64,000 nt of DNA from Idiomarina fontislapidosi (lineage in GTDB: Bacteria; Pseudomonadota; Gammaproteobacteria; Enterobacterales; Alteromonadaceae): positions 1 through 64,000 of the forward strand of contig NZ_QJST01000001.1 of the NCBI RefSeq assembly GCF_003226255.1. Direction: 5' to 3'. Under the pieces are notes generated by a model. That model did no database searches. It was given only the letters and a program-made list of their open reading frames with translations, and was not told the origin of the DNA. Shown piece after piece: positions 42,915-52,225 of the stretch. The position numbers and the translations under genes are program-made. The number at the start of each line of letters is the position of its first letter. Position 1 is the stretch's first letter.

Positions 42915-43262
42915 ATGACCGATGATTGTCGGGATGTAACTGTTATTGCAGGTAAAGTGGCAAAACGCCAATTGATTATCTTTCTCCTACGCAGCGTAGG
43001 TGTGGGCATCTTCTCGCTGTTCCTTTTGGTCGGATTTTTCTCGCTATTTGGGTTTGGATATATTGATTTCTTTGGTACTCGCTATAGGGGATTCAGTGGG
43101 TTTCTAATGTCACTACCCGCGGGATTAATCGCCGGTGTCGGACTCACTCTTTTCTTCGGTTGCGTGGGGTTACTCGGGCTTTGGGTGACAACGCGGTTAA
43201 AGCCGCTAAAACTGTCGTTTAGAGATGTGGTGCGATCAACCAGTGATAACTCATCTAATTAA
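42915..43262 (+). CDS. Small membrane protein, unknown function
   Basis: A 115-residue protein with two hydrophobic segments (about residues 25-48 and 65-90) and a basic C-terminal tail. GGGG lies 6-10 nt before the ATG. No family recognised. Confidence 0.55.
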   Translation: MTDDCRDVTVIAGKVAKRQLIIFLLRSVGVGIFSLFLLVGFFSLFGFGYIDFFGTRYRGFSGFLMSLPAGLIAGVGLTLFFGCVGLLGLWVTTRLKPLKLSFRDVVRSTSDNSSN

Positions 43263-43379
43263 GGCGTCGCGGGCGCTGGATGCATCATTATAAGTATTTT
43301 TACGTATAGTGCTTGGCTGATATTTTTTTTATCCTTTATCAATATTGAATGTTTATACTTTTAGATAAAGGAATATGCA

Positions 43380-43580
43380 GTGCGGTATTACGTTTTGGGC
43401 ATTGGCCAATTAGATAATGGACAAGTGATGCGGTTGGTGCACCAGCAGGGTTGTGCTAAAACCAAAGATAAGGTCGGAGTCGTTTCGTTGGGCAAGCAAA
43501 TGACGATTCAGCACGCAATGATTGAAGCGCAAAAGCTTTACCGCGACATAGAAAAGTGCGATCAATGTGCGTTTAAGTGA
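43380..43580 (+). CDS. Small protein with a C-terminal CxxC, unknown function
   Basis: A 66-residue soluble protein with a GTG start and AAAGGA 8 nt upstream. It ends KCDQCAFK, a possible metal or redox pair. No family recognised. A weak terminator-like hairpin follows. Confidence 0.5.
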   Translation: MRYYVLGIGQLDNGQVMRLVHQQGCAKTKDKVGVVSLGKQMTIQHAMIEAQKLYRDIEKCDQCAFK

Positions 43581-43584
43581 GCAT

Positions 43585-43600
43585 AAAACAGCCTGTTTTT
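43585..43600 (+). terminator. Weak terminator-like hairpin
   Basis: AAAACA, loop GCC, TGTTTT, then T and a short T-rich stretch, five bases after the stop of the preceding small gene. The stem is AT-rich and short, so efficiency would be low. Confidence 0.3.
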
Positions 43601-43645
43601 ATTCTAGCCATTGGGCTATGATGCTGAATAGGTTGTTTTAACGCC

Positions 43646-45724
43646 ATGGAAACGATTGACGGGATGTCTAAAATTTATAAGCATCAGCAGCGAATGATTT
43701 CGTCTCAGCTGATTATTGTCGCTATCGGCTTCTCAATATTCGTGTTGTTGTTGGTCGGGCTTCACGTCAATAAAGAACGCGAAGTGGCCTATCGCATTCA
43801 AACGCTTGAGCTTCTTGATGTAGCCGCAGATGACTTTGGCAGCGGTTTGCTTGGGTTGTCGATGACGCCTGATTCTAATCCCCTTCGGCAAGCGTATTAT
43901 GTCGATCGTATTCAATCTGCGCTTTATAGCTTCACCACGGTAAGCGAGCGGCTCAACAACATTGACCTAAGAGATAAATTTCGTGCCTTGTTGCGTGACT
44001 TTCAGTCAGAACTGAATGATGAAGATGACTCCCTCCACCTAAACGACGAAGCGTATAGCTTCCAAGCGCAAGTTCATCTCCTCGAACGTCAACTCATGCG
44101 CAACCTGATAAAAGACCGTGAAAACCAGCAGCTTTGGTTTTTCGTATCATTGCTCGGTACGATTTTGGTCATGTCCTTTATTATTCTTGCCATGCTGCGC
44201 TCAGAGTACCGACGTAATCGCGTGGAATTACAACTGCGGCAAAGCGAAGGTCGGTTCTTGGAGCTCGCTGAGCGAATTAATGAGATCTTTTGGTTGGAAG
44301 ATTTGCAGCTAAAGAAGCTCATTTATCTCTCACCTGCGTTTGAGCGTGTGTATGGGCGTCCTGTTGCTGACGTTGTTAAAAATACCAATAGTTGGTTTGA
44401 CAGTGTGCATCCTGATGATAAAGACACTGTATCGGCGTTACGCGAGCAGAGTTTATACAAGCCTGTCGTCATGGAGTACCGAATTGTTCGTCCCGATGGC
44501 TCGGTGCGGTGGATCAGTGATCGCGTGTTTCCGATTCACCTTGAGAGAGATGACCCGAATGGTAAAGCAAGCCGTTTGGCTGCCGTGGCGTCCGATATCA
44601 CCGAGCATAAAGAACTGACTCAGCAGTTATTTGTATCACAAAAGATGGAGGCATTAGGTCAATTAACGGGCGGTATTTCGCACGACTTTAATAATCTGTT
44701 AACGGTGATAATGAATAATGCGGAGCTGCTAGCTTGGCAACTCGCGGATGATGATCGTTTAAAGCGTACAGCTCAGCTCATAATAAAGGCCTCAGAGCGA
44801 GGCGCGCGGCTTAACCAACAACTGCTGGCCTTTGCCCGAAAACAAGATCTGCACCCAGAAATAATCGAAATGCGAGGGTTGTTAGAAGAAACGGTTGAGT
44901 TACTTGAGCGTACCCTGCCTGCGCGTATTTTGGTTAATGTCGACATTGATTACGATACGGCCTATCTATACGTTGATGCAGCACAATTTCAGTCAGCGCT
45001 GATGAACTTATGTTTTAATAGTCGAGATGCGATGTCCGAAGGTGGTGAGCTCACGATTTCGAGCACAATCCTGACAAACTCACATTGTGTAGAATATTTA
45101 TCTATTTCAGTTTCTGACACCGGTCACGGCATCGATGAGACCGAGATAAATAAGGTTGTCGAGCCATTTTATACCACCAAATGTTCGGATAAAGGCACTG
45201 GACTCGGCTTAAGTATGGTGTACGGCTTTGTTACTCAATCTGGCGGGTCTCTTGATATTAAGAGCGAGTTGGGAGCCGGAACACGAGTCCATTTGACGTT
45301 TCCCTTATCTGCGAACACACATCAATTATTGCAGGCAACCGAGCCTGATGAACAGCTGCTAAGCGTTGACTTGCGCGGAAAACGCATCCTCGTTGTTGAA
45401 GATGAAGAACTGTTACTTGAGACCACGGCTAAAACATTGTTGCGCTATGGCTATGACGTTGCGACCGCATCTACTGGAGCAGAGGCGCTGCAGCTGTTGC
45501 AGACCGATAATCAGTTTGACTTAGTCTTTTCAGATGTCGTGATGCCAGGCGGTGTTTCTGGGTTTGACTTAAAACGCCACTGTGATCAATTTTATCCGCA
45601 CCTTAAAGTTGTATTGACCAGTGGTTACAATGACTTCAATAACCCTGAGGCAATAGATGTGCTGCAAAAACCGTACACGCAAGAACAATTGAGCCAAGTG
45701 GTGCATCAACAACTAGCGAGTTGA
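43646..45724 (+). CDS. Membrane PAS hybrid histidine kinase
   Basis: A 692-residue sensor kinase: two membrane helices (about residues 20-40 and 162-184) around a periplasmic domain, a PAS domain with PAC tail (about 200-325, ending VASDITEHKEL), HisKA with His346 in GGISHDFNNLL, HATPase_c (N box NLCFNSRDAM, then DTGHGID and GTGLGLSM), and a C-terminal receiver with phospho-acceptor Asp630 (SDVVMPGG). The HDFNNLL type is common in hybrid kinases that feed an unlinked or neighbouring regulator. Its last 12 bp overlap the convergent receiver-EAL gene. Confidence 0.9.
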   Translation: METIDGMSKIYKHQQRMISSQLIIVAIGFSIFVLLLVGLHVNKEREVAYRIQTLELLDVAADDFGSGLLGLSMTPDSNPLRQAYYVDRIQSALYSFTTVSERLNNIDLRDKFRALLRDFQSELNDEDDSLHLNDEAYSFQAQVHLLERQLMRNLIKDRENQQLWFFVSLLGTILVMSFIILAMLRSEYRRNRVELQLRQSEGRFLELAERINEIFWLEDLQLKKLIYLSPAFERVYGRPVADVVKNTNSWFDSVHPDDKDTVSALREQSLYKPVVMEYRIVRPDGSVRWISDRVFPIHLERDDPNGKASRLAAVASDITEHKELTQQLFVSQKMEALGQLTGGISHDFNNLLTVIMNNAELLAWQLADDDRLKRTAQLIIKASERGARLNQQLLAFARKQDLHPEIIEMRGLLEETVELLERTLPARILVNVDIDYDTAYLYVDAAQFQSALMNLCFNSRDAMSEGGELTISSTILTNSHCVEYLSISVSDTGHGIDETEINKVVEPFYTTKCSDKGTGLGLSMVYGFVTQSGGSLDIKSELGAGTRVHLTFPLSANTHQLLQATEPDEQLLSVDLRGKRILVVEDEELLLETTAKTLLRYGYDVATASTGAEALQLLQTDNQFDLVFSDVVMPGGVSGFDLKRHCDQFYPHLKVVLTSGYNDFNNPEAIDVLQKPYTQEQLSQVVHQQLAS

Positions 45725-47593
45725 GGCATTTATTGGGTGCGGCTTTAACGCTGTTAACTGGGTTTGGATATTGGTCAGCTCAATGCCGCTAAAGGTTGCA
45801 TACTCGGTCTGCTCCAGCTTTTCTGCTAGTTCAGTATGGGCGAAAAGACGTTCGCATAGGGCGTTAATTTCTGGCGCCATGACTCGATGTTGAAGCGTAA
45901 CCAGTAACGTGGTTTCCGATAGCGGTGTGATAATGTCCCACGGTCGTATTTGCTGGTTAAGTACCTTACTATTGAGCTGATTCGCCTCGGATGTGGCGAA
46001 GGTCAGGCGGATCATTGTTAAATGAAGCCTCAGTTGCTTGGCAATATCTATGATTTTGTTAAGTCGCTTAACAGCGATCGCAAGCTGTGCTGGCTGTCCT
46101 GCTGTGGATAGTGTTCTATGCGCTACATCAAACTCAACTAATCGTGCCAAGCTATCGAGTACGCTGAGCTCCCGTTGAGTGAGTTGATAAGGCTCAGAGC
46201 CCATGACGCAGACCGAACCAATAAACAATCTATTGTCGCCCCAGAACGGAAAGCCCGCGTAGAATTTAACTTTATCACGCATCGAGGAAAGCATACTCTG
46301 GGTGACATCAGGGCGTTGCGTTAGGTCCTCGAATACGGTCACCGCATTATTGTTCATCACATGAAGGCAAAGGCTGTTTTCCACTGCGACACACTGATGA
46401 TCCAGCCCGACAGGCGCTTTGATATATACGCTATTCTGCTCGAGCAACGACACTAGGGCGATTTCAAAGCCCATAAATTGATGAATAAACGCGGTAATAT
46501 AGTTAAACTGAATGGTTTGGTTTTCGGTGATCTCACTGAAAATATCACTGCGGCGTGCTGATTCGCTACCGAGCTTCTTACTGAACCAATCTTCGGCTTG
46601 CGCTGGCTGCATCGGCTTGGCGTAGTAAAAATCCTGTAGCAACTCGCAACCGAGTGCTTTTAACTGCTGTATGGTCTGATGATGCTCCGTCTCATCGCTC
46701 ACCTTCGGTAGGTCAAGAGCAACTTGAAACCCGTTTTGACGCAATCTGGTCAGGTGTTCTAGTGCCGATACATGGTTGGCGATAGTTATCGGCGCCTCGA
46801 TGACAATTTGTTCGGGTTTAAGTTTATGTCGAACGCAGGTTGAGTGTAATACGTTACCTAGTTCAGCCTTGGCGAGTACATGAATGGAGATACTAATAGC
46901 CATGGTCATTGACGTGTTGGCGATGCGAGACTGCAGGTTAGCCAACCATGCGAGTGACTCGTTGATTTCATAATAGGTTAACGAATCGACGACTGCGAGC
47001 GTTTCGGCGATAGCAAGAAAGTCCTCTGAATGCAGCACGCCATTGTCCGGACGCTGCCATCGTAGCAGGCTCTTAAAGCCGATCGTTTTATCGGTCAAAA
47101 GACATATCTTAGGTTGATATACGCAATAAAACTGCCGTGCTGATAAAGCAAATTTAATATCCACTGCATCAAAACTCAGGGTATTTGATGAACTTAATGT
47201 TGGCGCTAAATTGGGGCGAGATTTGTGCTTAATGATCGCCAACAATGCCTCTTTTGAAAACGGCTTGCTCAGTGTTCCTAGTACCTGTAAACCTTGTTCT
47301 TGGGCGTTGACGGCAGCCGTTTGCAGAATAGAGGCATCGCCACCGCTCATAATAATAATTGGTAACTTACAGCGCATCCGTGTGAGCATCATGATGACTT
47401 GTTCGCTCGCCATATCAGGCATTAACAGGTCGATCAGCAAATGAGTAAACTGTCCACTGGCGATGAGACCAAAAAACTTACACGGTTTAGTGGTGAACTC
47501 ACACTCGCATTCACAGCCCGATAAAATATGCTTGATCGCTTGACCAATGAAAGCCTGGTCGTCGAGGACTAAGAGGCGAGGGGGCTGGGACAT
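45713..47593 (-). CDS. Receiver protein with inactive EAL, GAF and cryptic GGDEF-like domains
   Basis: A 626-residue protein. The receiver (about residues 1-120) keeps the phospho-acceptor in LLIDLLMPDM and a Lys in SKPFS. An EAL-type domain follows (about 135-345) but key residues are lost: the EAL position reads KSL (IGFKSLLRW), ELTES reads IEAPITI and DDFG reads LDLP. It cannot be a normal phosphodiesterase and may bind c-di-GMP or a partner. A GAF domain (about 360-500) with SLCLHVM comes next, then a GGDEF-like C-terminus without its motif. It is convergent with the hybrid kinase and co-oriented with the LuxR-type regulator. Confidence 0.8.
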   Translation of the reverse strand: MSQPPRLLVLDDQAFIGQAIKHILSGCECECEFTTKPCKFFGLIASGQFTHLLIDLLMPDMASEQVIMMLTRMRCKLPIIIMSGGDASILQTAAVNAQEQGLQVLGTLSKPFSKEALLAIIKHKSRPNLAPTLSSSNTLSFDAVDIKFALSARQFYCVYQPKICLLTDKTIGFKSLLRWQRPDNGVLHSEDFLAIAETLAVVDSLTYYEINESLAWLANLQSRIANTSMTMAISISIHVLAKAELGNVLHSTCVRHKLKPEQIVIEAPITIANHVSALEHLTRLRQNGFQVALDLPKVSDETEHHQTIQQLKALGCELLQDFYYAKPMQPAQAEDWFSKKLGSESARRSDIFSEITENQTIQFNYITAFIHQFMGFEIALVSLLEQNSVYIKAPVGLDHQCVAVENSLCLHVMNNNAVTVFEDLTQRPDVTQSMLSSMRDKVKFYAGFPFWGDNRLFIGSVCVMGSEPYQLTQRELSVLDSLARLVEFDVAHRTLSTAGQPAQLAIAVKRLNKIIDIAKQLRLHLTMIRLTFATSEANQLNSKVLNQQIRPWDIITPLSETTLLVTLQHRVMAPEINALCERLFAHTELAEKLEQTEYATFSGIELTNIQTQLTALKPHPINASTR

Positions 47594-47671
47594 AACATGC
47601 AAACTCCATTTGTTAACCCCTCTATATTACCTGTAAAAATGATTTTCGGATATTCGTGAAAATACCGAATT

Positions 47672-48289
47672 TTAGTGGTGGGTGTCTGCTAACGCAAAGT
47701 ACTGAGCCAAGGAAGCGACGGAGTTGATGCCAAGTTTATTAAAAATATTTGATTTGTGAGCCTCGGCAGTACGCGGACTTATAAACAATGTTTCGGCTAT
47801 TTTTTGTGCTGACAACCCTTGAGCGGCAAGCCTAGCCACATCACACTCACGCTTTGAAAGTTTATTGATCTGCTCTTGTGCCTGTTTGACGCGTTGACGT
47901 TGCCGCTGTGCTGTCGAAAACTCGGCGACCGCTTTTTGTACTGTTTTAACCAGCGTCGTTATTGATACCGGCTTTTGTAGCAAGGTGTAGGCACCTTGAG
48001 TCAGCGCTTTGACGGTATGGGGAACATCCGCGGTTCCTGAGTAAATAATAATGGGTATCGCCACGCCGAGCTGAGTTAACTGAGTTTGGACTTCTAGCCC
48101 ATGCATATCCGGTAGGCTTAAATCTAATACCAGAGCCGCTTGGTCGGGCAGTTCGTGATGTTGTGAGTGTGATAAAAAATCTTGAGCGGTAGAGAAGCAA
48201 GCGACTGCAAAGTCGTGTTGTTCAAATGCCAGACTGAGAGATTCTTGAATAAGCTCGTCGTCGTCCACGACGTACACGGTCTGCTGCAT
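47672..48289 (-). CDS. FixJ/NarL-type response regulator
   Basis: A 205-residue two-domain regulator. The receiver has VYVVDDDELIQESL, the phospho-acceptor in LVLDLSLPDMHG and Lys in LLQKPVS; the LuxR-type helix-turn-helix is LSKRECDVARLAAQGLSAQ followed by ISPRTAEAHKSNIF. It binds DNA as a dimer when phosphorylated. I use the second ATG (48289), which has GGA 7 nt upstream; the first ATG, four codons earlier, is possible. The gene lies 78 nt upstream of the receiver-EAL gene on the same strand and probably pairs with the neighbouring hybrid kinase. Confidence 0.85.
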   Translation of the reverse strand: MQQTVYVVDDDELIQESLSLAFEQHDFAVACFSTAQDFLSHSQHHELPDQAALVLDLSLPDMHGLEVQTQLTQLGVAIPIIIYSGTADVPHTVKALTQGAYTLLQKPVSITTLVKTVQKAVAEFSTAQRQRQRVKQAQEQINKLSKRECDVARLAAQGLSAQKIAETLFISPRTAEAHKSNIFNKLGINSVASLAQYFALADTHH

Positions 48290-48444
48290 AGTTTCGTCCA
48301 TTGGTTATGCGTTAACGTCCTTTTTAGCAAGTATACAACACCTGTGCAACATTCGATAAAGTTTTAAAAATAGGTATTTTCACGAGTAGGACAACTGCGC
48401 TGCGCTGGGTACTATTTGCCAAGCTTCTAAGACAGGGCATTGCT

Positions 48445-49614
48445 ATGGTAATTAGACGTTTTCTTTTTTTATTTGTACTCAGCGCAGGTATTTGCGCGCT
48501 GCTGATCGAAGCGCCATTGAGTTCAGCACTGGTGCTTGCATTAGCGGGTGTTGCGCTTGTATCGCTATTCTGGTTAATGGAGCTGGATCATTTGACGGCG
48601 CAGAGTCATGTCTCAACGCTTTGCGAATTGCGTGAAGAAAACCAAACGCTGCGCGCGGCGCAAATTAACGAAGATGAGTTTAAAGCCTATGAGACAGGTT
48701 TGGTCGATTCGCTGAGCTATATCCTTAAAACGCTGGAAGCCTGTCAAACAGATATTGATAAGTCGGGTAACTCGTTGAGTGTCAACTTCTCGCAGATGCA
48801 CCAGATGTTATCAGACGTCTCCGAGTCAATCGATGAATCGTCGGTCAACGCAAGACATAACAGCATCACTCAGGTGCTACGCGGGCTGTCTACTGCATTT
48901 AGTGACCTTTGGCAAAAGCTCGAGGAAGCCTCGCGGCATGAACATCAGGTGATAGGCGCTTTGGAGAGCATTGATAACCGCCTCAGTTCATTGTCCAGTT
49001 CATCTGCTGAAGTAACAAAGATTGCCGAACAAATTAACCTACTGGCACTCAATGCGGCTATCGAGGCTGCCAGAGCTGGCGAGGCGGGACGCGGCTTCTC
49101 AGTTGTTGCTGATGAGGTGCGCGTGTTAGCGAACCGTTCGGCGCAAGTAGGGGACAGTATTGATCGGTCGGTCGCGCAGTTCTCAGATACGATTGATAAC
49201 CTCAGCTCGATGGTTAAAGCCGAGTTTGCCGCTGCGCGAGACAGTCGTGAAGCGTTAAAAAGCGAGCTCGATAGCCTTTTGGCGGATGTGAAAGGCGGCT
49301 TGACGAGTATGGAAAACGATACGCAAGTACTTTTGCAGACCCAGAGCCAAGTTGATCACGCTATCGCCGACGTGACTTATCACCTGCAATTTCAAGACCG
49401 TGTGAGTCAGATTCTTGATCATCTGATGTTAACGCAACGCGATTTAATCGGCGTGATACGGCGGTCACATAGTTTTGTCGACGGTGCTGTGCCGGATGTT
49501 CGGTATATCCGTCAACGCTGTATTGAGCGCGCGACAACAGATATTGAGCGCGAGTTACTCGGTGTGCGTGCTACAGCAGGTAACCCATCATCTAATGAAG
49601 TTGAATTTTTTTAG
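48445..49614 (+). CDS. Methyl-accepting chemotaxis-type signalling protein
   Basis: A 389-residue protein with two closely spaced N-terminal membrane helices (about residues 5-20 and 28-45), almost no periplasmic part, and no HAMP domain. The MCP signalling tip is [34 protein letters not shown]-terminal extension has [14 protein letters not shown]. With no periplasmic sensor it probably senses a cytoplasmic or membrane signal. It is the first gene of the chemotaxis operon, with cheY 12 nt downstream. Confidence 0.88.
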   Translation: MVIRRFLFLFVLSAGICALLIEAPLSSALVLALAGVALVSLFWLMELDHLTAQSHVSTLCELREENQTLRAAQINEDEFKAYETGLVDSLSYILKTLEACQTDIDKSGNSLSVNFSQMHQMLSDVSESIDESSVNARHNSITQVLRGLSTAFSDLWQKLEEASRHEHQVIGALESIDNRLSSLSSSSAEVTKIAEQINLLALNAAIEAARAGEAGRGFSVVADEVRVLANRSAQVGDSIDRSVAQFSDTIDNLSSMVKAEFAAARDSREALKSELDSLLADVKGGLTSMENDTQVLLQTQSQVDHAIADVTYHLQFQDRVSQILDHLMLTQRDLIGVIRRSHSFVDGAVPDVRYIRQRCIERATTDIERELLGVRATAGNPSSNEVEFF

Positions 49615-49626
49615 GAGTGAGTCGTT

Positions 49627-49989
49627 ATGAGTAAATCAATTTTGGTAGTTGATGATTCTCCTTCAGTTCGTCAAGTTGTTGGTCTATCGCTTAAAAATGC
49701 GGGCTATCAAGTGGTCGAAGCCGAAGATGGTATGAAGGCTTTAGAGGCGCTTGATGGTCGTCGGTTTCATTTGATTATCTCCGACGTCAATATGCCAATC
49801 ATGGATGGTTTGAGCTTTGTAAAGCAGCTTAAGCAAAAAGATGCCTACCGTTTTACCCCAGTGTTAATGCTAACCACTGAATCGGGCGACGACATGAAGC
49901 AAGCAGGCAAAGCGGCCGGTGTAAAAGCCTGGCTAGTCAAGCCTTTCAAGCCTGATGTATTGCTAAGTGCCGTGAGCAAGCTGGCTTAG
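49627..49989 (+). CDS. cheY: CheY-like single-domain response regulator
   Basis: A 120-residue receiver: acidic pair Asp9-Asp10, phospho-acceptor Asp53 (IISDVNMPIMDG), Thr83 and Lys105 (VKPFKP) all present. It should accept phosphate from the CheA encoded downstream and either act on the motor or serve as a phosphate sink. It lies within the operon, and a GGAG Shine-Dalgarno sits 10 nt before the ATG. Confidence 0.92.
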   Translation: MSKSILVVDDSPSVRQVVGLSLKNAGYQVVEAEDGMKALEALDGRRFHLIISDVNMPIMDGLSFVKQLKQKDAYRFTPVLMLTTESGDDMKQAGKAAGVKAWLVKPFKPDVLLSAVSKLA

Positions 49990-49998
49990 GGGTTGTCT

Positions 49999-50280
49999 AT
50001 GAAACATTGGGTCGCGCCTCTACAACTGACCATTTTTGATGTTCGTCGTGTGCAAACAGAGCTTGAAGAGCACCAGCTACTCGTGGCTGATTGTGCTGTT
50101 GATTTGAGCACTATCGAAGAACTTGATACCAGCGGTGCACAACTGCTGTTGTACTGGATACAAACAGCTGCTCGATTACAAAAGCGGTGGAAGCTAATCG
50201 GTCACAACACCTTGGTGGATAGTACCTTTGAACTACTGGGTGGTTATCCCGCCAATATGGAGCATGCGACTCATGTCTGA
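49999..50280 (+). CDS. STAS-domain protein of the chemotaxis operon
   Basis: A 93-residue STAS-domain protein like the anti-sigma-factor antagonist SpoIIAA. The strand-loop LLVADCAVDLSTIEELDTSGAQLL holds the usual Asp-x-Ser-Gly site, where Ser is the phosphorylatable residue. STAS proteins next to cheA occur in some non-flagellar or alternative Che systems; their partner there is poorly defined. ATG at 49999 has AGGGG 7 nt upstream. It overlaps cheA by 8 nt. Confidence 0.8.
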   Translation: MKHWVAPLQLTIFDVRRVQTELEEHQLLVADCAVDLSTIEELDTSGAQLLLYWIQTAARLQKRWKLIGHNTLVDSTFELLGGYPANMEHATHV

Positions 50281-52210
50281 TGCTGGTCAAGACATCTTTC
50301 AGCTCGAGGCGCGAGAGCACCTACAACAGATAGAGCGTTCATTGCTTGAGTTGGAGCGTGATCCATCGCAACGCGATGAGCTTGACGCGCTGTTTCGGTC
50401 GATGCACACCATCAAGGGTTCGGGGGGCATGATGGGTTATCAGCACTTAGCTGACTTTTCCCATCATTTTGAGTCGGTACTCGATAAAGCGCGCAAAGGG
50501 ACAGTGAAATTTACGGAGTCGCTTGCTTCTGTGCTTTTGCTGGCGAGCGACCATATCAACCACTTACTCGACGATCCGCAGCCAAGCGCGGATATCCGGC
50601 AGCACAGCGATAAGTTGTTAGCAGAGCTTAATCGGTTAGTGGGGGATAGTAGTCACTCCCATGCGTGTGACGATAGCGATACTGAGCATCCGACTGCGCG
50701 ACTGTGGCATATCGGTATTAAACCCAGTGAGTCTAGCTTTCGAGATGGCTTTGATTGTGTACCGGTGTTGCGCGAGTTAGCGAGCTTAGGGCACTTGTCT
50801 GTTACTCGAACCTTAACAGCGCCGGAGCACGGCTTTGATGCTGAATCCTGTTATTTGCAATTTGTTTGTGTGCTGAGCGCGGAAACGACTGAGGCAGCGA
50901 TACGGGATGCGTTTATTTTTGTAGCTGATGACTGGCAAATCGACATATCGGCGGCTGCTCCTGAAAGCGCGAGTGAAGTGGCAGCACCGTCAGCTGGACA
51001 GAGCGAGTTACCGCAATCAAGCAGCACCCGTAAAACTAAAAAAGTTGAAGATCAACTGATCCGCGTGCCTTCAACTAAGCTCGACTATTTAATGTCGTTA
51101 GTTGGTGAATTAGTGATCGTGAAGGCTCGACTAGAGCAACTGGCGAGTCAGTCTCATGATGAACACCTAACGGAGGTTTCAGAAGAGCTTACACGGTTGA
51201 GTTTAGAGTTACGCGATAACGCCTTTGATATTCGCATGCTGCCGATAGGTTCAATTTTTGGTCGGTTTCAGCGCTTGGTGCGCGACTTATCAAAGAGTTT
51301 AGGTAAGCAGGTTGAGTTTATCACCGAAGGTGAGGAGACCGAGTTGGATAAAGTGGTACTCGATAAGTTGAGTGACCCTTTAATTCACTTGATCCGAAAT
51401 AGTCTTGATCACGGACTTGAAACACCGCAGCAGCGGCTATCTGCAGGTAAACCAGAAGCGGGCACAATAAAGCTGAAAGCGAGCCACTTAAATGGCCAAA
51501 TTTTGCTTGAAGTGAGCGATGACGGTGCAGGCATCAATACTCAACGAGTGCTTGAAAAGGCACGTGCGAATGGCCTTTTAAGTGAGGGCAATGAGCTTAC
51601 TAATGAACAAATTTATGGCTTGATATTTGAGCCAGGGTTCTCTACCGCTGCGACGGTCTCTGACGTTTCAGGGCGTGGTGTCGGTATGGATGTTGTGAAA
51701 CGGTCAATTGAAAGTTTACAAGGACGCCTCTCGGTACATAGCGAGAGTGGTCAAGGAACGACCATCCGTATTCTTTTGCCAATGACCTTAGCAATCATCG
51801 AAGGCTTGATGGTGAAGGTTTCAGACAGCCAGTTTGTCATTCCTTTGGTTGCTGTCGAGGAGTGCATAGAGACTTCCTCTACCCAAGATTCAGGGCAAGA
51901 TGGTGCACGATTAGTGGAGTATCGTGAGCGCTTAACACCGTGCTTACGGCTCAGAGACACGTTTGCGATTGCGGGCGCACGTCCAAAATATGAGCAAACT
52001 ATTGTTATCAAGACTGACGATAAACCTTTTGGCATTACCGTTGATGAGGTTGTCGGACAGTACCAAACGGTTATTAAAAACTTAGGTCCACTTTACCAAA
52101 TGACGCCTGGGGTGATGGGGGCGACCATTACTGGTGACGGTGGAGTCGCAATGATTTTAGATGTTAACCAACTCGCAGAAGACGCACGTCCGATGCAATT
52201 CGAGGCATAA
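50273..52210 (+). CDS. cheA: CheA, chemotaxis histidine kinase
   Basis: A 645-residue kinase: HPt (P1) domain with phosphorylated His45 in SMHTIKGSGG, a second domain about residues 140-225 with LWHIGIKP and VPVLRELASLGHL (common in CheA of alternative systems in place of the E. coli P2), the P3 dimerisation helices (IRVPSTKLDYLMSLVGELV), HATPase (NSLDHGLE, DDGAGIN, GRGVGMDVV) and a C-terminal CheW-like domain. It phosphorylates CheY and CheB under MCP control. The ATG is embedded in the end of the STAS gene. Confidence 0.95.
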   Translation: MSDAGQDIFQLEAREHLQQIERSLLELERDPSQRDELDALFRSMHTIKGSGGMMGYQHLADFSHHFESVLDKARKGTVKFTESLASVLLLASDHINHLLDDPQPSADIRQHSDKLLAELNRLVGDSSHSHACDDSDTEHPTARLWHIGIKPSESSFRDGFDCVPVLRELASLGHLSVTRTLTAPEHGFDAESCYLQFVCVLSAETTEAAIRDAFIFVADDWQIDISAAAPESASEVAAPSAGQSELPQSSSTRKTKKVEDQLIRVPSTKLDYLMSLVGELVIVKARLEQLASQSHDEHLTEVSEELTRLSLELRDNAFDIRMLPIGSIFGRFQRLVRDLSKSLGKQVEFITEGEETELDKVVLDKLSDPLIHLIRNSLDHGLETPQQRLSAGKPEAGTIKLKASHLNGQILLEVSDDGAGINTQRVLEKARANGLLSEGNELTNEQIYGLIFEPGFSTAATVSDVSGRGVGMDVVKRSIESLQGRLSVHSESGQGTTIRILLPMTLAIIEGLMVKVSDSQFVIPLVAVEECIETSSTQDSGQDGARLVEYRERLTPCLRLRDTFAIAGARPKYEQTIVIKTDDKPFGITVDEVVGQYQTVIKNLGPLYQMTPGVMGATITGDGGVAMILDVNQLAEDARPMQFEA

Positions 52211-52225
52211 CCCAGTAGGTATACT

